Made by a program: the position numbers and the translations under genes | From: Monoraphidium neglectum | Lineage: Eukaryota > Chlorophyta > Chlorophyceae > Sphaeropleales > Selenastraceae | DNA: 25,524 nt | Reading direction: 5' to 3' | Assembly (NCBI RefSeq): GCF_000611645.1 | Contig: NW_014013358.1 | Coordinates: forward strand, 7,675 to 33,198 | Shown here: one piece after another, positions 1 to 9,558 of the stretch | Position numbering within the stretch: position 1 is the stretch's first letter | How the letters are laid out: every line of letters begins with the position of its first letter | The notes under the pieces: generated by a model | Seen by the model: only the letters and a program-made list of their open reading frames with translations | The model's database searches: none | What the model was told of the DNA's origin: nothing

Positions 1-1223
1 CCCCCGTCCCCACGTCGATCATGGCGACAACCGCCGGCTTGTCCAGCTGGAAGCCCGCCTGGCGGAGTGCGTTCATCACCTCGTCCTGTGCATGGCGGGT
101 GCGCAGCACAGGAGTTCTGAGTAGTGCACGTCTGGGCGGGATATGCTATGGAAAAGGGATTGGACAAACACGCTTGAGACGAGGTGCAAACCACAATGCA
201 ATCTAGAATCCCGTGCTCGCACACGCCAGCGTCACTGTGTGTGAGCGCATGTTGACGTGCTGTAGTGCTCAATTAGCACAGGGAGGTTCCCACAGAGATG
301 CAGGCGCCACGCAGCCATGCCCAGCATGCCTGACTCTCCGCACCTGTGAGAGGCTGCCATTGTTGTCGCGATCAAAACTGCGGAAGCTCTGCTGCACGTT
401 GACCAGAAAGAAGTGCAGGCTGGTATGTGGCAGATTGTGTGTGTCGGAGGGAGGGCGGGGGCATCAGGGGTTGCCTGCGCCAGGGCCATGGCAATCAGAC
501 ATGGCAGACGTCGCAATGCGCCCTGGCGTAAGCTGCCGTGCGCAGTCTGCAGCGCAAACGAGAGTGTCAAGCCCGCATCTGGGCATGCTGCAACCAGCGT
601 ACCGTTGGAACTCCTCAAAGTTTAGGGTGCGGGTGGCGTTCTGGTCGAAGGCCCGCACCATTTGGTCCACCTGGTCGTGTGGTGTTCATGTGTGCATGTG
701 TGCATTTGTGTGCATGTGTGTGTTTGTGCGCGCACGCGCGGGTTCGCACGCATGTGCGCGCATGCACGTGTATGTCGATGTATTACTGTCGATGTATTAC
801 TATGGGGAGAGGCGACGACTAGTGACGATGATGCATCATCGAATCGCACATCTGAGTACGTGAAGTTCAGGTTGCCCAGGCCGAGAGCGCGCTGCAGCTC
901 CTTGGCGTCAAGGTGGCCGCTGCCGTCCGTGTCAATGGATGTGAACCACTGCAGGGGAGTGGAGCAGGCTGCGCATGTGATCGAGGGGCAAGTACGTTGA
1001 TGGTGTTGCGCTTTTGGCATGCTATCCAGTCCTGACTGCATTGCCGTCCTGCAAGAACAGCACATGGTGGTCATGGCCGCTTGCTCGTCGCTGGCGGGCT
1101 GCGTTGATACACTACGTCCGCTGGTAGTCCTGGTTGAATAGAAATACACACGTTGGACTTAGTAAAGCGACCGGACTATCAGGAAGCGTGCAAGCACACC
1201 TGACGTAGCTGCTGATCCGCCAT
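1..1223 (-). CDS. Penta-EF-hand (PEF) calcium-binding protein, 3' end cut by window
   Basis: Five exons join in phase on the minus strand: 1200-1223 (ATG, encodes MADQQLRQ), 850-948, 603-670, 344-419 and about 14-85. The joined protein has EF loop 1 at residues 14-25 (DTDGSGHLDAKE), loop 2 at 50-61 (DQNATRTLNFEE, Arg where the loop usually has Gly, so probably weak) and loop 3 at 80-91 (DRDNNGSLSQDE), followed by the PEF-like stretch GFQLDKPAV. Order, spacing and the very short N-terminus fit the peflin/ALG-2/sorcin family, cytosolic Ca2+ sensors that dimerise and bind membrane-trafficking partners. Every junction has GT donor and AG acceptor, and phases 0, 0, 2, 0 agree. Exon 5 may end at a GTGGGG donor at 13 or run to the edge. 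EF-hands 4 and 5 must lie outside the window. The family call is firm; the biological role is inference. Confidence 0.88.
687..775. repeat. Alternating purine-pyrimidine (TG/CG) tract in an intron
   Basis: Intron 2 of the PEF gene (671-849) is filled by TGTGTG, GCGCGC and CATGTG runs, almost strictly alternating purine and pyrimidine. It is followed by a short tandem GATGTATTACT at 778-802. It explains several spurious open frames here. Such tracts can adopt Z-DNA, but nothing in the sequence shows a function. Confidence 0.8.
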
Positions 1224-2016
1224 TTCACTCCCGCGTGGCGTGCCAAGCTCCCGCACTGCGACTCTCACTGCACAAGAACGCTTTTTAATTTTTCAAGTGC
1301 CTTATGAGGCCTGTTGCTGCCGACAGGAGCACGTTCAGATCACGGGACGTCAGATGAAAATCAGCGGAGCTTGAGAAGGGAGCTACGGTAAGACCTTGTA
1401 GGGCAAAGTAAATGCCAGTACGGTATCGAGACAGAGAGACTGACGGTGGCAAATTGCAGGGCGGCTTTACAAACGCGTCTCATCATCAGCCACAAGGTGG
1501 CGTTCAATCTGTGCGGTCCTATCCCCTGCCTGACGAATGTCCCAGCTGCTTACCCTACGCATAGTTTAATCCCTTACGCTTGAGAATTTACCTGCTCCAA
1601 CGTGCACTGGGTCACGACTGGCTGCGAAGTTGAGCACCTGGCAGCAGGGTTGAAGTGGTGTTGCAGGACACAGCACCTCGCAACAAGCGGCTGGCCCAAG
1701 CTTCACCCCTGGCACCCCTAGCTAGAGGTTTCGAGATAACGGGTCACAACAATGGCTTTGCGATTGTATGATACACCAGGAATTGATGGGCACGTGAGCC
1801 ACGTTGAAACTGCGTTTGCGCGTTGTGGCAGCTCTGGGCAGTGCGGTGGGCCTGGAGTACTGTGCATGGGCGACAGCAGCAGCTGGTGTTTCTGTCGGCG
1901 GTGCTACTGCATCATGGCCGCAGCCAATGGCTACCTGTGCATGCTTTTTATCTGAGTACAACGTTGGCACCCCGTTTTTGTTGCACCATTGGTCAAATGA
2001 CTCATCGTCAATGTGT
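1224..2016. other. Gene upstream region without recognisable coding
   Basis: This is the 5' flank of the minus-strand PEF gene. Its promoter is expected just above 1223, but no clear TATA box was identified. Open frames around 1722-2033 exist on both strands; none has a recognisable motif or convincing splice structure. An Ala/Gly-rich plus frame at 1804-2019 could be a membrane segment, but nothing supports it. Confidence 0.5.
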
Positions 2017-2175
2017 TGACAGCGCCGCAGCACCCACAGAGGCCAATTGCTTCTGTTTCAGGCCTGCACGTTGTGTACAATGGGTCAGCTGCTACGGATG
2101 AGCTCGTCAGGCAGGTGACAGCCTCGTCATCAGACACAAGCTCGAGGACCACGACCTGGCATAGGCAAGGACCAT
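2017..2175 (+). repeat. Third, partial copy of a dispersed repeat tail
   Basis: The stretch containing TTTCAGGCCTGC, GCTACGGATGA, CAGGTGACAGCCTCG and ACCTGGCA matches 12937-13056 in the same order and orientation with small gaps and substitutions. In the 12 kb copy this block follows the long repeat directly; here the long part is absent. It looks like a truncated member of the same family. Family type is unknown. Confidence 0.65.
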
Positions 2176-3480
2176 GTGTGCGCTGCTGATGTTATCTGCC
2201 AAATCTCACTATTCGCGACAGCGAACAAGCAGGCTAAAGCGAACGTGCCACCGAGTCTCGATGGGTTCACTGTAGCGGCGGAAGACTGTAGGCGGGCACA
2301 CACCGGCCGAGAGCACAAGCTCAGCCACTACTGACAACATGTTGGCCACTATGCTACGGTCATACCACCATGAAAACACCCTATCCCATCAGAGCTCGGA
2401 AGTCAACTGTGGTTGGGCTTGCCTAGTATTGGGTTGAGGTATCATGTGAGAACCCCAAGTGCCACAGCGTTCAAAACGGTGGGGGGTGCGTGTGGCTCAT
2501 CACCAGACACACACCACTCCATAACCCAACGCGGCGCCGCTTGCAGCGTGGCTTTTAGTCGCGTGAGGCGTCAGCGTGGTCTCTCTCTCTCTCCTCCTCT
2601 CAGGTTGGCCACTGCCAGGAGGCCCAAGCCACCTGCAAGTCATTGTTGTGACACCCAGAACAACACAAACATTTCTTGACGGCTGGAGCACTGAGCTGCG
2701 CGGCTGCTTCGACCACTTTCCGCGCTTTTACAAGTATGTACATATGCTTTCACAGGTGTGTACATGCACTGTCACAGGTGGGTGCACGCGCAGGGACTCC
2801 TGGTAGGGTGGCCGGTCAATTCTTTGCATTGGGTCGGTGGTCAGCCAGCTTTCGTCACCATCCAGCCATTGGTGTGGCCTGGATTCAAACATTCATGAGC
2901 TTTGTGCATGCATCTCTGCAACAAAACTCCATCATCTTTGCCAGATGTAGCGCAAGATTTGATGTGTCATCCTGCACATACAGGTACAACATGAAAGTCA
3001 GTGGCATCTGGGTCCACTCACATGCCACTCGGGAGATTTCCAAGGGGCAAATAATGGGTGGGGCCAAAGTGGCACCTGATGGCACTCGACAGGCACCTAC
3101 CAGGCACGTGGCATTTGAATGCCACCCATATTTGGGTGGAACTTCGGTGCATGCGCCGGGTGGCGCCTCAGCGACGCGTTCCTGGAGAGTATGTCACATA
3201 CCTTGACTGACACCAGCTCTGTACAAGACGCGCATTGTGTGCGTCCAAGTCTTGCTCATGCGCGCGGGCTGAGGCAGCTAGCCCTGCTTTCTGCGTGGCG
3301 GCTGCAGCCCTCCTTGTGACATGGGGAGTTTGAACATGTGGTAGGTGGCCTCACATGCACACATTATCACATTGATTGTGCTACCCGAACCCAGAATACT
3401 TGTTGCGTTGGATTTATAGATTTTCCCTACCTGCTGTCATGTGCCACGGTATGGACTTGTTATGTTCATTACGGTTACAA
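2176..3480. other. Long non-coding stretch
   Basis: No exon chain or protein motif is recognisable on either strand. It holds a CT tract at 2579-2604 and a small inverted repeat at 3108-3125 (GTGGCATT, 2-base loop, AATGCCAC). TTACA at 3475-3479 (and 3502-3506 just beyond) reads TGTAA on the minus strand and could serve as poly(A) signal for the minus gene that ends at 3766, although both lie close to a tandem repeat. Confidence 0.45.
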
Positions 3481-3548
3481 CGTTATCTCTCACTCACAAA
3501 GTTTACAGCGTTATCTCTCACTCACAAAGTTATCTCACACCCACAAAG
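3481..3548. repeat. Imperfect tandem repeat, three copies
   Basis: CGTTATCTCTCACTCACAAAG occurs at 3481-3501 and again identically at 3509-3529. A shorter diverged third copy follows at 3529-3548 (GTTATCTCACACCCACAAAG). No coding role is apparent. It lies in the 3' flank of the minus-strand secreted-protein gene. Confidence 0.85.
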
Positions 3549-3765
3549 TGTATTGCAAACTGCACACGCGAAGAGATTGTTGCAATGTGCAACCTTATTG
3601 CGGGTGTCGACTTGGCGGCTGCGTAATCAAAAGCATGCGCCCTGTACCCTTCCTAGAACTGGACAAAGGTTATAACAGTGTGTCTACACTCTGCCAACTG
3701 CACATGCATGCACGCGCTGAAACACACACAGCTGCATTATTCACTCTGCTCTCAACTTCTCATAA

Positions 3766-6569
3766 TCACGCCTTGCCTGAAAGAGTTACGCCCGAAGCAA
3801 CATTGCCAGCCTTGTCAACTGCGCACAGCCTGAACGTGTGCTTCTTGACCAGTGCAGCTGAAGCGATGTTCACCGTTGCCGTGCCACGAGTGCCCGTAAA
3901 GGTGATTGGCAAACCTGTTCCAGAGGCGCATTTGGCCTTGGTAGACCCGGCAGGGTTGTACACCAGCACGTACTTGTCGACGCCAGACGATTCAGTTTTT
4001 GGGTCGGTGGCAGCAGCGGTGAAAGTCACTGTGAAGTTGGTACCACTGTACACACCTGTGAGCATGATGTCCGCCTTTTTCATGGTGGGAGCTGTCTTGT
4101 CGTAGAGAATGTTCGTTGTAGCCGGGCCCCAGGGCACTGTGTCGGCCTTGGAATTACGGAAGTAGGCAGTAATAGTCCGATTCCCCTCGCGAGTGAATTT
4201 TGCGGTTGCGGTCGCCCCAAGGGTGACGAACTTGGTGCATTTGACTGGAGGAGGCTTGTCAATGATGCATCTGTGAGGGCACAAGAAATGATCACGGGAG
4301 GAATTATTCTTGTGTAACCTGACATGGCCATAAGCAATCAACAGGACCTGCACACGAGCCCCTCAGCACAGCAAGTAATATGTCCTCACATTTGAGCGGC
4401 ATTGGCCGTGGCTTGCACACTGATCGTCTTTGTTTTCGTAGTGGCCACCGTGGCACTGATAAGCCCGGATTTCGCGTCCAGCTGAGTGGACGCAGTTCCG
4501 GGGTTTGGCGACGTGTTGTTTGCCGCATCTCGGAGGAAGACGAAAACCGTCTTGGCCCCGTCCCCCGCAGCCAGGTTGTGGGGCGCAGGAGTGACAAATG
4601 GAACAAAGGTGGTGCAGTTACCAGGGGTGTTGGAAATGCACCTGTTGATGTGTGTGGGCGGAGTTGGGGGATGCCACATGACTTCAGGTTGCCTTGGATA
4701 GACATGCCCCTTTGACCAGGGTCGGGGTGCAAATGTGTACCCGCATATCCGTGTGAGCGCTGCGTGACACATCGAAATAATCGAAATCTGGTGGAAATGA
4801 GGGGCAAATGCAATTTGACATCACCGCTCATAACCTGCTGGCTCCACAGAAAATAAGTTTGCTCATCACCCCACACACCCTGCCCCAGCTCACATGGAGG
4901 TAGCATTTGGGGATATGACCAAGTTGACGCTGGTCTTTGGTACCTTGGCTGGGCTGGACACTCCACCCTGGGTGATGACAACCTTGGGCGGAATTCCCGC
5001 TGCAGTGGCACCGTCAAACACCACTTTGATGGGCGTGAGAGCAGACTGCCCAACCACCTGGCTCACAGCACTCTTGCTAATCTTGAAAGCATCGAGTAGA
5101 GGGTTGGCTTGGAGCAAGTGCCGGCCCACAGACGAACCATCATACAGCTGTGCGGATGTGCAGAAAGAAACAAATGCGCAAGTGGGAGTGAGAAGCACAA
5201 ACGCGGCAAACTCGACGACAGCCTGGTTGCAGCCAACAAGTTTGCGCAAGCTAGCCAGCCAGCCAGCCGTGCAGCATGTGTTCACGCGTTGACCTCACAA
5301 TTAAAGAGCGAAGGGAAATGGCCTCACCCTGTAGATGATGAACACAGGCTCAATAGATGTGTCGAGCTTGGTTGCCAGCGCATCAGCAACTTGTCTGGCT
5401 AGGGTTGGGTTGTTTCTGGGTGGGGTGTGGGGGTGTGCGGGTGGGTGGTTGTGGATGACACAGTTTTGTGAGGGTTGCCGCAGGACTGGAGGGCAGTGAT
5501 TTGGGCCACAAAGAACAAAGACGCAAGTTGGGCATCAACAGAAAGGTGCCAGCAAGAGCAACCAGGTCGGGTAACAGAAATTACCTAAACACTTTTGTTT
5601 AATCAAGTTAGGTACATTTTTGGACAGATATATATTCTTTTGTGACTAGTGCCCCCACATTGATCAAGAGATCGAATCAATTTTGTGATGGCGGCAGCAC
5701 AGCTACACCAGCGGCACCCATTGTCATTACTGACTCAGCCAATGTATTGCAGACTCACATCCAAGGAACTGCGAGGAGCAGTAGCCTAATAAGGACGTCG
5801 AAAGGAGATGCGACTGAGGTGGCCAGCTGCACGGTCGCACCATTCAGAGAAATAGTTCCAGCATCCACCTGTAGGTTTGTTGCAAAGCATGTGAGAATTG
5901 TTGTAAGGATTTGCTGAACCTCGTGCCACAAGTAGTGCACCGCGATCTGCATTGGCTCTGAAAGTTCCGGTTGTCAGCCATTGACAGTACACTCACTGGG
6001 GTTGCGGGAGGCGAAGTGGACGGCGACGGCGACGGCGACGGCGACCTAGAAGGGGAAGGGGATGGCGACGGCGAGGCCGAGGGCGACGGCGAGGTCGTGG
6101 GCGACGGCGAGGCCGACGGCGAGGCCGGGGAGGAGGTCGACGAGGCCGACGGGGACGCCGACGGGGAGGCCCTTGGCGAGGCCGAGGGGGAGGCCGACGG
6201 CGAGGCCCTCGGCGAGGCTGACGGGGAGGCCGAGGGCGAGGCCGACGGGGAGGCCGAGGGCGAGGCCGATGGGGAGGCCGAGGGCGAGGCAGACGGGGAG
6301 GCCGAGGGCGAGGCCAAGGAGGAGGCCGAGGAGGAGGCCGACGGGGAGGCCGAGGGCGAGGCCGAGGGCGAGGCCGAGGGCGAGGCCCTCGGCGAGGCTG
6401 AGGGGGAGGCCGACGGGGAGGCCGAGGGCGAGGCCCTCGGCGAGGCTGAGGGGGAGGCCGAGGGGGAGGCCGAGGGGGAGGCCGAGGGCGAGGCCCTCGG
6501 CGAGGCTGAGGGGGAGGCCGAGGGGGAGGCCGAGGGCGAGGCCTGCAGGAGCCAGCGTCCATTCAACAT
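3766..6569 (-). CDS. Secreted or cell-wall protein: SP-repeat stalk plus Ig-like modules
   Basis: Six minus-strand exons join in phase: 5997-6569, 5759-5868, 5328-5415, 4894-5147, 4390-4641 and 3766-4270 (TGA at 3766-3768), giving 593 residues if it starts at 6569. Residues about 9-191 are SPSASP/SPRASP repeats ending in SPPATP, like the hydroxyproline-rich rods of algal wall glycoproteins such as pherophorins. Residues 192-341 are unassigned and contain LLLLAVPW and VGRHLLQA. The last two exons each open with C-I-x3-P-x3/4-C-T-x-F-V and encode related beta-rich modules; the second runs on into an Ig/FN3-like part ending CAVDKAGNVASG. N-glycosylation sequons (NAT, NCT, NTS, NRT, NFT) fit secretion. 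No signal peptide is visible: an upstream exon probably exists, with acceptors at AG before 6571 or 6545. Donors are GTGAGT/GTGAGC/GTGAGG. The exon chain is well supported; function is inferred. Confidence 0.75.
6001..6545. repeat. GC-rich 12-bp-unit minisatellite coding the SP stalk
   Basis: The plus strand reads as variants of GAGGCCGAGGGC with GACGGC and GACGGG alternatives. A higher-order block with GCCCTCGGCGAGGCTGAG recurs near 6386, 6431 and 6493, with weaker forms near 6170 and 6206. Because the unit is a multiple of three, several frames stay open on both strands (acidic Glu/Asp/Gly on plus; Ser-Pro, Arg-Pro and Leu-Gly on minus). Only the Ser-Pro frame splices in phase to downstream exons. 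The array probably varies in length between strains. Confidence 0.9.
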
Positions 6570-7143
6570 TCCTGCGCATGCATGAGGTGTGGAGGTCTAA
6601 AAATGTCAGACGGTTTTTACGTGCTGGCACAATGCTACCACATAACTTTGGGAGAGACGCAGCTGACCCCTGCTTTAAGGATAAGGATTGTTACAAGATC
6701 CCGCGATCGCCCGCTCCTGGAGCCATCCTTCAAGGCAACCATGCCAATGTAAGTGTTCCTGCAGTGGCTGAGCCTCCGCTGATTTGCGTACCCCAATCAA
6801 ACGCATGACAATGGAGATAGCGAAAAGTTCAAATGCAGCTTTGAAGTGGGCGCATTCCTGCATCATTGCAGGTATTGTTACTCACCACCAGCGCTTGAAT
6901 GCTGCAGAACCCCGTACTGAGGGTGTCCTGCCGTGCAGCACACCCCGACCATAAGCAGAAGTGTCGTGCACACCGCATGGCTCCTCATACTTGCTTCAAT
7001 CCTGTGTCAAAGTGAGCAGATTATTCGGTGCCTGTGGTGTTTGCCTGCAGCTGTCCGTGTCTGGCTGCTGGGATCCCAGCTTCAAACATAGCATCCATTG
7101 CGACACAACAGAGAGACTTCATGCACCACCATTGGCAGATGGG
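6570..7143. other. 5' flank of the SP-repeat gene
   Basis: This interval should contain the missing first exon or promoter of the minus-strand secreted-protein gene. A minus frame from 6864 downwards (MQECAHFKAAFELF...) includes a moderately hydrophobic run and a GTACGC donor near 6790. It is phase-compatible with an acceptor at 6545, but the segment is a poor signal peptide, so it is not annotated as an exon. Confidence 0.35.
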
Positions 7144-7562
7144 TCACTGCTCACAGTGTGATGGCCCGAAGACCCGGATGACCAAGTTGACGCTCGTCAG
7201 TGTGGGCTGGCGGGGAATGGACGGGAGGGCAACCTGCGCAATGGTCGTGCCGGGGCCACATTTGTGAGCCCACGTCGGTCCATAATATCGAGTTTCAACG
7301 CCAAGATTGTGTAAGTTACGATGACGAGCAGACGCGCGCGAGGGCTCACCCGGAATGATGAGCCGTCAGCTGGGGGAGGGTACGCGATTGCAGACGATGG
7401 GCCGAGATAGTCGGCCAACCGACGGTTGAAACGTGATCTTGAGTGACGGTAATTAATGTGACTGCCCAACCAGTCTCTGACCGGAAGCCCTAAACCTCCA
7501 CGGCGCCCGACCGCCCAGCGACCCGGCCACCTAGCGAAACACAGGTGCCCGCACGCTGACAA
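7144..7562 (-). CDS. Possible two-exon fragment related to the secreted-protein gene
   Basis: On the minus strand an open frame from about 7562 ends at a GTGAGC donor (7344-7349) after ...PPPADGSSFR. A phase-0 acceptor (GCGCAG, exon from 7233) leads into VALPSIPRQPTLTSVNLVIR and a stop at 7144-7146. SVNLVI and its DNA (TGACCAAGTTGACGCT on the plus strand at 7178-7193) match exon 4 of the neighbouring gene at about 4917-4932. It may be a truncated paralogue, a relic, or the end of another gene upstream. The N-terminal part, rich in Arg and Trp, does not resemble a signal peptide. The shared motif is seen; gene status is uncertain. Confidence 0.3.
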
Positions 7563-7800
7563 TCAAGGTGACAAGCAGAGCAGCTGCCTTACTCTCCTCT
7601 GCCACGGTTTGGTTGAAAATCGGACTTGATGGCTGGCTCTTCATGGTTCATTTGACAGCAGTGCTGGGCGCACTTAGTCAGCTGACAAACAGCTGCCATG
7701 CAGCCAGCTGGAGACAAGCACGCTCCAACACCTACTTGCATTGCTGGAGATAGAGAGAGAGCGAGAAACTACACAGTCGAGGTTCCCCGTGTAAATCAAA
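7563..7800. other. Short intergenic stretch
   Basis: No motif or splice chain was recognised on either strand. The only long frame (plus, 7568-7753) lacks support. Confidence 0.4.
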
Positions 7801-7960
7801 GGAAATAAAGGGGGGCTGGCTTGTGGGGGCCGAGGCCGCCGCGCCGACGGCTTGTGGGGGCCGAGGCCGCCGCGCCGACGGTGGAGCGGCCCCCACCAAT
7901 AATGCAAGGTGATATCACAATGCAAGGTGATATCACCTTGCATTGGCCCTTTATTTCTCC
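7801..7960. mobile_element. Putative small foldback/MITE-like element
   Basis: AAATAAAGGG at 7803-7812 is inverted as CCCTTTATTT at 7947-7956. Inside lie a perfect 31-bp tandem duplication (7818-7848 and 7849-7879), a direct repeat of AATGCAAGGTGATATCAC (7901-7918 and 7919-7936), and a perfect 26-bp palindrome at 7919-7944 centred on GATATC. There is no coding capacity. No target-site duplication was established. A non-autonomous inverted-repeat element is the simplest reading, but a locally rearranged repeat is possible. Confidence 0.45.
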
Positions 7961-8965
7961 ATCAATGGGGGAAGGGCCAACACCCCTTCGCTTCGTTACT
8001 CCTGACAGGCGCTTCGCCCGCAGGCCTCCTGGGCTCTGCGGGCCTGAATGTTGTGATCCCGTTTGTTACCCGCGTGAGTGTGCAGCTGTTGGACCGTTGT
8101 TGACACAAGGACATGTGACCCCATGTCATTTAGCAGCATAGCAGTGTCCTTGTGAATTGTCCCTGAGACACCCAGAACACTGGAGTGGAGTTGGACTTGT
8201 TGAGCAGGGCGCGCCCGCGGGGCCCACGTAAGCTCAGCATATTGGTCTTGCGCGTGCCTTCCTGTTGTTCTGGCAATGCGTCCCTGCATTACTTCACCTC
8301 AATTAGGATAGGTGGATTTTGCGGGGCGGCGGGGAGCGAGGTGGGGCTTCTTTTGCGGGTCCTGCGTTCCCCGTGCGGGCAGTCTCTCACAGCTGGGGGT
8401 GAACATGTTCCCCGGTGTACACCGGGGTTGGGACCATTTGTCATAGCTTTGTCTGTGACCTGCGCTGCGTGGTGCAACAACAATGCTGGTTTATTGTGAT
8501 GCTGAGCAGTCAACATGCCCGCCTGGCCCGCCCATGTACATGGTCGCAGCAGGCGCCGCAGCAGCAGCAGCTGGCATCAGCGTGTGGCAAGCTGCTGCTG
8601 ACCTCTGCACAATGCTGCTGCTGCTGCCCATCTTCACGTGGTCCCCTGCCTGCATTCACTTGCAGAGATGCCAGCCTAACTGAAGTCCTTGCTGCATAAA
8701 GCCACACTCTGTGGTCATCTTGACACGAATCAACAGAACAAAGTCCAAAGGAAAACCTAGCGCTACTGCGCCTCCCGCGTATAAACACGTTTCTTTGAGT
8801 GGGGTGCCGCTCACTCAGTCAATCGGCGGGTATGTTGCCTGAGTCGTGGCAGTGACCAAACTCCCCTAGCGAGGTGGTGGGTGTCAAAGCGCACTGAGCC
8901 TCGGCGAGGACCCCCCCGCTTGTCCCGTTGTCGTTTATTGGCCGATATCTGGCTGGCGGCGTGTT
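7961..8965. other. Intergenic, no supported gene
   Basis: Open frames overlap on both strands without motifs. A plus frame at 8483-8683 contains an Ala-rich hydrophobic run and poly-Leu encoded by CTG repeats; its codons come from GCA/CTG microsatellite sequence at 8555-8625, so it is not called. A small inverted repeat, CCCCGGTGTACACCGGGG, lies at 8411-8428. Confidence 0.4.
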
Positions 8966-9271
8966 TCATGAGCGGAGGAGCCCTCCATTGGCAAGGGTAG
9001 GGAGACTCGCACACACCCCACGCGGGTGTGTGCGAGTGTGGGTGAGCAACGGTGACTCATTTGGATGGCCGGTTGCCAGGCGCGACCGCAAGTGCAGCAG
9101 GTCTCCGGGGACGCGGTTGCCGGGTGCTGTTTTTCGCTTGCTGAACACTTGGCGGCCTTTCAGCTCGCACTGCACCCACCCGCCGTCGCGGGTGAACATG
9201 CACACCGTGTCTCGGCTACAGACGTGGGCAGCCTGCGGAAGGCAGGTGGGCACGCGGACCGGGGACAGCAT
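8966..9271 (-). CDS. Unidentified open frame with coding-like composition
   Basis: The minus frame includes DTVCMFTRDGGWVQCELKGR and NRVPGDLLHLRSRLATGHP, with high third-position GC through about 9060-9220 and a balanced residue mix, unlike the low-complexity shadows nearby. No family is recognised. The 5' side has possible acceptors (CCGCAG before 9234, TGTAG before 9222), so this may be an internal or last exon. A perfect hairpin at 9005-9037 lies in the less convincing C-terminal part. It may be a lone exon, a relic, or chance. Confidence 0.25.
   Translation of the reverse strand: MLSPVRVPTCLPQAAHVCSRDTVCMFTRDGGWVQCELKGRQVFSKRKTAPGNRVPGDLLHLRSRLATGHPNESPLLTHTRTHPRGVCASLPTLANGGLLRS
9005..9037. 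repeat. Perfect 14-bp inverted repeat
   Basis: ACTCGCACACACCC (9005-9018) pairs perfectly with GGGTGTGTGCGAGT (9024-9037) across a 5-base loop. It could form a stable hairpin in RNA or a cruciform in DNA. No T-run follows, and no role is evident. Confidence 0.85.
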
Positions 9272-9370
9272 GGGGTCGTGTCCTTACATTTCCTCGAAGG
9301 TCCCGGTTGATTACTTCACAACTGAGTTCAGAAGGCGGTGTACGTCCGTCACGTTGGGTCAGGTCTCAGG

Positions 9371-9391
9371 TGTCACAGTGTCACTGTGACA
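9371..9391. repeat. 10-bp inverted repeat with one-base centre
   Basis: TGTCACAGTG, a single T, then CACTGTGACA. It could be a dimeric protein-binding site or a repeat edge. It lies about 170 bases before the first long dispersed-repeat copy; no link is shown. Confidence 0.8.
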
Positions 9392-9558
9392 TCATCAGGA
9401 CCAGGTGGCCGGCTCACTTCGTGAAGAAAGCGGAGCGCACTATCAAAACCACAACAGCAACCCGTATTCTTAAAGCACAACTCATCACACGGTTGCAAGC
9501 CCCGCAATCGTGGACTCCAGTTGATTTGGCGAACATTACCATGGTACATGCTCGCGTA

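Noticed and set aside
4890..5285. Separate gene starting at 5285 with a signal-peptide-like N-terminus
   Set aside because: A pyrimidine-rich tract and CGCACAG acceptor before 5147, plus an in-phase upstream exon (5328-5415), explain the sequence better; the apparent hydrophobic leader is intron.
5958..5996. 39-base intron after SPPATP (GTGAGT...TTTCAG)
   Set aside because: It would keep a frame that soon ends without joining later exons; the longer intron to 5869 leads to a phase-matched exon.
5971..6585. Plus-strand acidic Glu/Gly/Asp repeat protein of 204 residues
   Set aside because: It is the antisense of the Ser-Pro repeat, begins in what would be an intron, and has no splice partners; the minus frame joins five further exons in phase.
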